Positions 58,287 to 64,000 of a stretch of 64,000 nt of DNA are shown piece by piece. The notes beneath the pieces are model-generated. The model was not told the DNA's origin. It saw nothing but the letters and a program-made list of their open reading frames with translations, and searched no databases. The position numbers were made by a program, and so were the translations under genes. Positions within the stretch are counted from its first letter, which is position 1. Each line of letters starts with the position of its first letter. The stretch comes from RBC074 sp964470555 (GTDB taxonomy: Bacteria; Acidobacteriota; Blastocatellia; RBC074): assembly GCA_964470555.1 (NCBI GenBank), contig CAYYDG010000001.1, positions 321,966 through 385,965 of the forward strand. The letters run 5' to 3'.

Positions 58287-59528
58287 TTATGACCGATACG
58301 CCTGGCGTCCGATGCCTTGCACCGGAATGCCCTGCGCGGCGAGCACTTCGTTTTGCAGCGCGAACATGCAGGCCGCCGCTTCGTCAATTTTGCGCGCGAA
58401 AGCGATGGAACCTTGCAGAATCGGTTTCAACAGTTCCTTGTCCTGAATGCGCGCTTTCGGATATTCGTGTTCGACGATCAGGTAGGTGTTTTCCACGTCG
58501 AGTTGCAACAATTCACGCGCGGCCAGTTGATGATCCAGCCAATCCACCGTGCGATTTTGCAGGTATGCCAGCGGATCGTGTTTGGCCGTACCGGGCAATT
58601 CGTGTTCGCACAAGACGACCTGTTTGGCCCAGGCGTTCAGGTGATCAGCGACGTTCGGCGACGGTTGACCGTTAATCATATCGCCGCGTTCGACCGTCTG
58701 GCCGCCGTATCCCCAAGCCGAAACCCCTTTGGCGTCCACGACCTGACCTTTGACATGGAATCCGCCGATCAGGAAGTTGTAGCCAGTGTCTTTCAAGTAT
58801 TGAAACAGCGAGCGCGTGTCCTGTCCCATCAGAATCGCGTGCGAAGGATCATAGTGAATGCGGAATTGATCGCCTACGCCATGTTTTTCGCAGATGCGAT
58901 GCAGCGCGATCCACGTTCCCGGCGTGTAGGCAATGTTGTTGTGCCAGTTGTCGCCCGGAACCCAGCCGGGCATCGGGCATTGTTCAATGCGGTAAACCAG
59001 ACCGCGATCTTTGGCGGCTTTGAGCAGCGGGATGAACCATTCTTCAAAGTCCAGCAGGTTCTGATCCATGTTCGTGGCCTGATTGCGCCCGACGAAGCCG
59101 CAAACGGCAGACACATCCAATTCGACCGCGGCGTCCATCGCGCGCAGCATGAAATCGTGTTTCTTTTTTCGCAGCGCCGGATCGTGATGGAGCATGTTGT
59201 CGAAATATCCGACATCGGAAATTCCAACTTTGTTCGCTTGCAAACTGGCGCGAACTCGTTTGGCGCGGTCTTTGGTGAATGGTTGTCGCAAATCCAGATG
59301 GTTGGCCGTGGGATCGAGCATGGCTTCGGCGGGAATGTCTGCTTCCGAAGGATGCAAGGCCGAACCGAGCTGTATGTAATTCGCCCCTAGTTCGGCGGCG
59401 AACTGCACCCATTCTTCGATGGCCAAATCCGGATCGGGATCGCGTTTTTCGCGCGGCGTTAATTCCTGTAACGCGGCGGTCAACACACCAACTTTCATAA
59501 ACTTTGGCTCAAAGGCTTTGACGGACAT
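58287..59528 (-). CDS. Sugar phosphate isomerase/epimerase-type TIM-barrel protein
   Basis: The 413-residue protein starts at ATG 59528 (AAGGAG site). It has the AP-endonuclease-2-like barrel: KVGVLTAALQELTPREKRDP, NYIQLGSALHPSEAD, SAVCGFVGRNQATNMDQNLL, then metal-ligand regions YRIEQCPMPGWVPGDNWHNN, FRIHYDPSHAILMGQD and IGGFHVKGQVVDAKG, followed by TYLIVEHEYPKARI. The Glu, Asp, His and Glu set is that of xylose-isomerase-like divalent-metal epimerases. Substrate unknown. With ThuA downstream it probably handles an oxidised sugar. Confidence 0.9.
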   Translation of the reverse strand: MSVKAFEPKFMKVGVLTAALQELTPREKRDPDPDLAIEEWVQFAAELGANYIQLGSALHPSEADIPAEAMLDPTANHLDLRQPFTKDRAKRVRASLQANKVGISDVGYFDNMLHHDPALRKKKHDFMLRAMDAAVELDVSAVCGFVGRNQATNMDQNLLDFEEWFIPLLKAAKDRGLVYRIEQCPMPGWVPGDNWHNNIAYTPGTWIALHRICEKHGVGDQFRIHYDPSHAILMGQDTRSLFQYLKDTGYNFLIGGFHVKGQVVDAKGVSAWGYGGQTVERGDMINGQPSPNVADHLNAWAKQVVLCEHELPGTAKHDPLAYLQNRTVDWLDHQLAARELLQLDVENTYLIVEHEYPKARIQDKELLKPILQGSIAFARKIDEAAACMFALQNEVLAAQGIPVQGIGRQAYRS

Positions 59529-59898
59529 GGATAGTTCTCCTTAGTTCGATGGGAATTGGCGCGCAAACCTTCAGGCCTGATGAACCTGACGAAGGCTGCG
59601 CCCATAAAATTGATTCGTGACGATGAATAATGATTGCCGATGGCACTGCGGAACTCTGAATTTGCCACCGAAACGGGAGTCTGCCCGACGTGTTTGGGGG
59701 TGTCAAGCAATTGGTCTATCCAAAACGGAATCAAGGAGTTGATGCCGTAAAACCGGCTTAGCTGAATTTTCTTCCGATACATGCATTTGCAATTTGATCT
59801 AAAAACAGACGGGCAGGCCGTTGCCAGCCTGCCCGTCTGTTTTGGTTGTCTGTGAACAAAATTCTTCCGCAGCAATTTTGCTCACAGGGCGTTTAGTT
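59529..59898. other. 370-bp gap with terminator and second hairpin
   Basis: Between the TIM-barrel start and the stop of the 1346-residue gene there is no gene. Besides the terminator (59802-59843) a weaker hairpin occurs near 59851-59886: TGTGA and AAAATT pair with AATTTT and TCACA. No other signal was seen in the 270 bp next to the TIM-barrel start. Confidence 0.6.
59802..59843 (-). terminator. Strong hairpin terminator after the surface-protein gene
   Basis: A 17-bp perfect stem (AAAACAGACGGGCAGGC with its complement, 8-base loop) lies about 55 bp after the stop of the minus-strand 1346-residue gene. The minus-strand copy ends in TTTT, so it acts as an intrinsic terminator in either direction. 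Confidence 0.85.
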
Positions 59899-62800
59899 CT
59901 ATTGGCGAACGATAGGAAGCTCGCCCGGTCGTCCCTGGTTGCGCGTGATTGTCGCGGCGTCCTGACTGCCTTGAGCGTACAAGCGACCTTCCCGCACGCG
60001 CCAAACAGCCGCGTCCGCTTTGCCGTCGCCGTCGTAATCGCCAATCGCGGGAACATCCCCCAGCGAAGAAACGCCCAGCGAAATTGACCGTTCCAAACCA
60101 TCCGAACTGTGCAGGATGTACCAGACGCCTTCCGCTTCGCGCCAGACAGCGATGTCGGATTTGCCGTCGCCATCGTAATCCTCTGTGACCGGCACATCAC
60201 CGTTCATCCCCCAAACCTTGTCCAGCACCGAACCGTCAGAACTGAGTTTGATGTACCAGTGACCATTCGTCTGGCGGAACACCGCGAAATCCGCCTTGCC
60301 GTCGCCGTCGTAATCCGCCGGAACCGGCACATCGAAATACGGCGCACGGCCATTGCCCCACACCATCGTTTGGACTTTCCCGTTTGAACTTTGAAGGACG
60401 TACCAGGCGCCTTCCAACCCGCGCCAGACAGCGATGTCGGTTTTGCCATCTGCGTCGTAATCCGCAGCAACCGGCGTGTCCACGCTCAATCCCCACTGTT
60501 TGTCCACCATCGCGCCGTCCGAACTTTGGCGGATGAACCAACGAGCGTCCGCGCGTTTGAACACAGCCAGGTCGGCTTTACTGTCGCCGTCGAAATCGCC
60601 GTTGACGATTACATCCAGGTTCGGTTCGTAACCCGCTTCCCATTTCACGGCTTCGGTCTGGTCGTCGCTGCTGCGAACGATCATCCATTCGCCCGTTTCG
60701 CCGTTCCATGAAACCAGGTCGGATTTGCCGTCGCCATCGAAATCATTGGTTATGGCCTTGCCGGATTTTTCGCCTGTCGCGTCTTCGTTATTAGCACGCA
60801 GAGAAGTGTTGTTGGTCACTGTCAGTTGATAATCGCGCCAACCGGCGCACGTATTGCTGCCCCAATTTGAGTTCACCCTGACGCGGAAGTTGAACGTACC
60901 GGTCTGCGTAGGCGTGCCGCTCAAGCTGCCCGAAGCGCTAAGCGCCAAGCCTGTTGGCAGCGTGCCGCTGGCCACGGAGTACGTGTTGTTCGCTCCCGCC
61001 GGAGTCGCGCTGAATTGCTGGTTGTAAGCGACGCCGACGCGCGGGCTGGGCAAGCTCGCGGGAGCGACCGTTGAACCGGCGCAAGTGACAAACAAGGTGA
61101 AGCTGCGGCTGGCAGTGCAACCGTTTTGATCGGTCGCCGTGACAGTGAAGCTGAAAAAGCCAGTTTTCACCGGCGTGCCGGAAAGGACGCCATTGGTAAA
61201 CTGCATTCCTTGCGGCAAAGAGCCGGACAGCGAAAGCGTGCGATTGCCGGTTCCGCCTGTGGAATTGAACGTGACGGCTTGATAACTATTCCCAGCCGTG
61301 GCGGAAGGAACGCTGACCGCTCCGACCACGATGGCGCTCGGCTGGGTCAGCGTGACGACGCCCGTTCTGGTTGTTCCAATAGCGTCTTTGACGACCAGAT
61401 TGTATGTGCCCGCCGTCAGCCCGGTAAAAAGATGGCTGGATTGGAAGCTCTGGCCGCCATTGATCGAATACTGCCGAGCGCCCACGCCGCCCGTGGCATT
61501 GAATGTGATTCCGCCATTGTTCGCGCCATTGCACGTCGGGTTGGTGGTTGTCGTGACAAACGTGATCGGGGATGGACCAGCCAGCGTCACAAGCTTCGGG
61601 AGCAATGCGGAGCAATTCGCAGAATCCTTGACCGTGACGATGTAATTGCCGGCAGCCAGGCCACTAAAAACGTTCGAGGTCTGAAAGGTAGTGCCGCCGT
61701 TGATGGAATACTTCATCGCGCCGTAGCCGCCGCTGGCATTGACCGTAATCTGTCCGTTGGTTGCGCCGCTGGCAGTCGGGTTGACGTTCGTAGTTGTGAA
61801 GTTGATTAAGGAGCAACTGACGCGGAGCGTGAACACTGCGGAAGTGACCTGGCCGCAAGAATCTGTCAGCGAAGTCGCCACATAATAATCTCCCATCGGC
61901 CCCGCATTCTGTATGCTGATACGCGCATCGCTCGGCGAAACCTGGATCGTTCCGGCGAAAGCGGGCGCACCAGGATTCACAGGCGCGACATAAACAGGGC
62001 CAACGCTCAAAGCCGGGCTGCCATTGAAAAGCACTTGACCGAGCGCGCCGCCGTCGTCGCTGGGACCGGCAGCGGGATTGACGACCAGCGCGCCGCCTGC
62101 CGCCACATTCATCAACGACGGGTAACCGAGCACCGGCAGCGCATTGACATTGACCGTGACGTTGACCGTCGCGGTGGCGGTTTGAGCCATGCTGTCGCGG
62201 ACTTGAAGCGTGAACGGGGTATTGCCGACAACCGCGCTGCAAGTGGGTTGCACGCGAGCAAATACCTTGCCGTCTGCTTCCACACGCAGGTCGGACAGCG
62301 TGATCCCGTTGGACGGGTTGGCGCTGGTGACGGCCACGGACAGTGAACCCGCGGCGTCTTCCAGGTCGCTGACCGTGGCGATTTGCGAAACGTTGGCGTT
62401 CGGAAACGCCGTCAGGTATTGGCTCGGCACAGGCGGTTCCTGACGCCGCGTCACGCTCAGTGTCGAGATAGTCGGGGCCGCATTCTCAATCCGCGCCGTC
62501 ATCTGCGCGCCGTTCGCGTCCTTGTACTGCAATTCCAGGCTACTGGAAGCCTCAATTGGGGTGTTTGGAGGAGTGGACTCATCTTGTTTGACGCTATGCC
62601 AGAACTCAGTGCCGACGCGCGAGGCCGTCCGTTGCTTGCCTGTCCAATCCAAGTATTCAATGCTCAGTGTCAGCCGCTCTGGTCCGCCCTCTTTCCGGTC
62701 CACAAACCAGCCGCCGTTGAGCCGCAAGATGTGTTTATTGCCGTCCCAATCTTTGTACTCGACGCTTGGGGTAACGCTGTTGCCTGGCGTCAAGCGGAAT

Positions 62801-63939
62801 TTCGGGTCGGAAGCTTGCGACGCTGGAACACCACCGGTCGCGGGGAAATCCGGGAAGGTAGCCAGCATCAACGCCGTGAAGACTTCGCGCGCCCCTTCAT
62901 TGTCCGCAAGGAGTTGAGTCAAGTCGGGAGTTTCATTCATGGCCCTGTTCTTGGCCTCTTGCAGCTTGATCGGCAGTTCCTCCATAGCTGCGACTTGAAT
63001 GCCCCGGAAGATGGCAGTGATCACGGATGTAATAATTATTACGAGGGGGCCAACGACTCCCCCGATGGTACTAATCGTTCTTGCCATGGGGAAGATCAAC
63101 CTAAGCAAAGGCGAGCTGTACTTGATCCCTTCTCCCGTGACCGTGGCCAAAGTCGTGAAAATTGGGACGGTGGGGAAGGCAGCAGTACTGGCTACCACTG
63201 CTATGCCGCTCAGTGTGGTCATCGCTGCTGCCGTCCCCCTGAGTGCCAATGCCAGGTTCGGATCATTCTGAATTTCTTCATAGGCGCGGAATGCGCCGTA
63301 AGCTTTGAATTCGTCGAATGAAGGCGCGGTGCGGCCGGTCAACAAACCGAGGGTGACGCCAGCGCAATCGCCGTTATTAAATGTGAAACCCGGCGGCGGT
63401 GTATATGGGCAAGTATTCAACCACTTGTCATACTCTTCGAGCGATTTGGTAGCCGCCAACACGCGCTGCTGTTTGACAAGATTGGTTACCGCCGTCACGT
63501 ATAACTGCTCTGTCTGCGTCCGCGCCGCCGGGGCTTTCTGAATGGCAGCGAACAGCATGTCGCTGAGCACGGCGCGTATCTCGTTCCGCTCCCAACCCAG
63601 CAGGCGGCCCCGATCACCTGTCGGCAGCCGATGTAGAGTGAGCAGAGTATTGATCGCTTCGGTTTCGAGCGCACCTTCAATGCCGTTGCTAATGGCACAC
63701 TTCTGAAAAATCTGGTTGGAGGCGCCGGGCTGGCTGGGGTCGCAAATGCGTTGGGTGATTTGTGCATGGGATGTCTGGGTACGGCCTCCAAAAAGCGGCA
63801 GCGACGTTAGAAAGAGCGCAACGCTCAACATCATCACGACCGCCTGGCGTATACGCAGCCAGGGTTGAGCGCGTCGCCAGCTACGAGCCAGCATCACGCC
63901 ATATTGATTCGGGGTGGAATTTGAATCTGGTGTTTTCAT
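59899..63939 (-). CDS. Large surface protein with SprB-like, Ig-like and VCBS/FG-GAP repeats
   Basis: This 1346-residue protein starts at ATG 63939 (AAGGAG site). A long leader with a hydrophobic segment (VVMMLSVALFLTSLPLF) suggests export. After a helical N-domain (80-340) with two hydrophobic stretches it has Ig-like modules, at least two SprB-type repeats (NPTCNGANNGGITFNATGG ... YSINGG), then putative-Ig units (GNRTLSLSGSLPQGMQF, VASGTLPTGLALSASGSLSG). The last 290 residues are about six VCBS/FG-GAP units with Ca-binding-like DFDGDGKSD and DYDGDGKAD motifs. It is probably adhesive or a cell-surface structural protein. Repeats of this kind occur in gliding and biofilm adhesins. Confidence 0.9.
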   Translation of the reverse strand: MKTPDSNSTPNQYGVMLARSWRRAQPWLRIRQAVVMMLSVALFLTSLPLFGGRTQTSHAQITQRICDPSQPGASNQIFQKCAISNGIEGALETEAINTLLTLHRLPTGDRGRLLGWERNEIRAVLSDMLFAAIQKAPAARTQTEQLYVTAVTNLVKQQRVLAATKSLEEYDKWLNTCPYTPPPGFTFNNGDCAGVTLGLLTGRTAPSFDEFKAYGAFRAYEEIQNDPNLALALRGTAAAMTTLSGIAVVASTAAFPTVPIFTTLATVTGEGIKYSSPLLRLIFPMARTISTIGGVVGPLVIIITSVITAIFRGIQVAAMEELPIKLQEAKNRAMNETPDLTQLLADNEGAREVFTALMLATFPDFPATGGVPASQASDPKFRLTPGNSVTPSVEYKDWDGNKHILRLNGGWFVDRKEGGPERLTLSIEYLDWTGKQRTASRVGTEFWHSVKQDESTPPNTPIEASSSLELQYKDANGAQMTARIENAAPTISTLSVTRRQEPPVPSQYLTAFPNANVSQIATVSDLEDAAGSLSVAVTSANPSNGITLSDLRVEADGKVFARVQPTCSAVVGNTPFTLQVRDSMAQTATATVNVTVNVNALPVLGYPSLMNVAAGGALVVNPAAGPSDDGGALGQVLFNGSPALSVGPVYVAPVNPGAPAFAGTIQVSPSDARISIQNAGPMGDYYVATSLTDSCGQVTSAVFTLRVSCSLINFTTTNVNPTASGATNGQITVNASGGYGAMKYSINGGTTFQTSNVFSGLAAGNYIVTVKDSANCSALLPKLVTLAGPSPITFVTTTTNPTCNGANNGGITFNATGGVGARQYSINGGQSFQSSHLFTGLTAGTYNLVVKDAIGTTRTGVVTLTQPSAIVVGAVSVPSATAGNSYQAVTFNSTGGTGNRTLSLSGSLPQGMQFTNGVLSGTPVKTGFFSFTVTATDQNGCTASRSFTLFVTCAGSTVAPASLPSPRVGVAYNQQFSATPAGANNTYSVASGTLPTGLALSASGSLSGTPTQTGTFNFRVRVNSNWGSNTCAGWRDYQLTVTNNTSLRANNEDATGEKSGKAITNDFDGDGKSDLVSWNGETGEWMIVRSSDDQTEAVKWEAGYEPNLDVIVNGDFDGDSKADLAVFKRADARWFIRQSSDGAMVDKQWGLSVDTPVAADYDADGKTDIAVWRGLEGAWYVLQSSNGKVQTMVWGNGRAPYFDVPVPADYDGDGKADFAVFRQTNGHWYIKLSSDGSVLDKVWGMNGDVPVTEDYDGDGKSDIAVWREAEGVWYILHSSDGLERSISLGVSSLGDVPAIGDYDGDGKADAAVWRVREGRLYAQGSQDAATITRNQGRPGELPIVRQ

Positions 63940-63958
63940 TTTCTGTTCTCCTTAGAAG

Positions 63959-63981
63959 CCTTCGGTCTCAGTAGCCGAAGG
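63959..63981. other. Short hairpin upstream of surface-protein gene
   Basis: CCTTCGG (63959-63965) pairs with CCGAAGG (63975-63981) around a 9-base loop, 19 bp before the start codon of the 1346-residue gene. It would lie in its 5' untranslated leader, or be a terminator of a gene outside the window. Confidence 0.5.
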
Positions 63982-64000
63982 AAAGTAAATTTCACCTACA

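Overview
The window is chromosomal DNA of a moderately GC-rich bacterium. Gene content points to Acidobacteriota, perhaps class Blastocatellia: many TPR and PASTA proteins, a VIT/vWA protein, secreted sulfatase and DUF1080 enzymes, a Ser-type DapF, and many small DUF433/DUF5615 pairs. This assignment is inference; no rRNA or other phylogenetic marker is present. No tRNA, CRISPR array, phage or intact insertion sequence was seen.

Layout. 1-12.6 kb (minus): a tightly coupled operon of a membrane-anchored beta-propeller protein, a VIT/vWA protein, a 2532-residue TPR protein and the start of another membrane protein. 12.9-20.7 kb: carbohydrate genes (aldo/keto reductase, sulfatase, glucarate-dehydratase-like enolase, 5-dehydro-4-deoxyglucarate dehydratase, DUF1080 protein, Gfo/Idh/MocA oxidoreductase), interrupted by a DUF433/DUF5615 pair. 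20.8-23.8 kb: a decayed Uma2 nuclease gene and a two-component system. 24-31.1 kb (minus): cutA, DUF2007, dapF-like, PfkB kinase, TPR protein, aspartic protease, mtnP, parvulin, mce and meaB. 31.2-40.6 kb: two more DUF433/DUF5615 pairs, a seven-PASTA protein, a glycosyltransferase, an asparagine synthase and a dihaem cytochrome c. 40.7-43.8 kb: three poorly characterised proteins. 44.2-55.1 kb (plus): ilvE and an aromatic amino-acid catabolic region, phhA - hppD - IYD-like flavoprotein - hmgA - fahA, interspersed with small nuclease, protease and toxin-antitoxin-like genes and a fourth DUF433/DUF5615 pair. 55-64 kb: a zinc-ribbon protein, an outer-membrane barrel, an Rpn-type nuclease, ThuA and a TIM-barrel sugar enzyme, and a 1346-residue SprB/VCBS-repeat surface protein.

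The phenylalanine/tyrosine route is nearly complete (Phe to Tyr to hydroxyphenylpyruvate to homogentisate to maleylacetoacetate to fumarate plus acetoacetate). No maleylacetoacetate isomerase is recognisable. The region instead carries a protein with the three substrate-anchoring residues of iodotyrosine deiodinase and an unrecognised 300-residue protein.

The most unusual non-coding signal is a set of inverted repeats. Four gaps between genes are filled by hairpins whose arms are built from 7-base words, a different word at each site. A second, unrelated palindrome occurs once between genes and once in frame inside a glycosyltransferase, where it adds about 34 residues.
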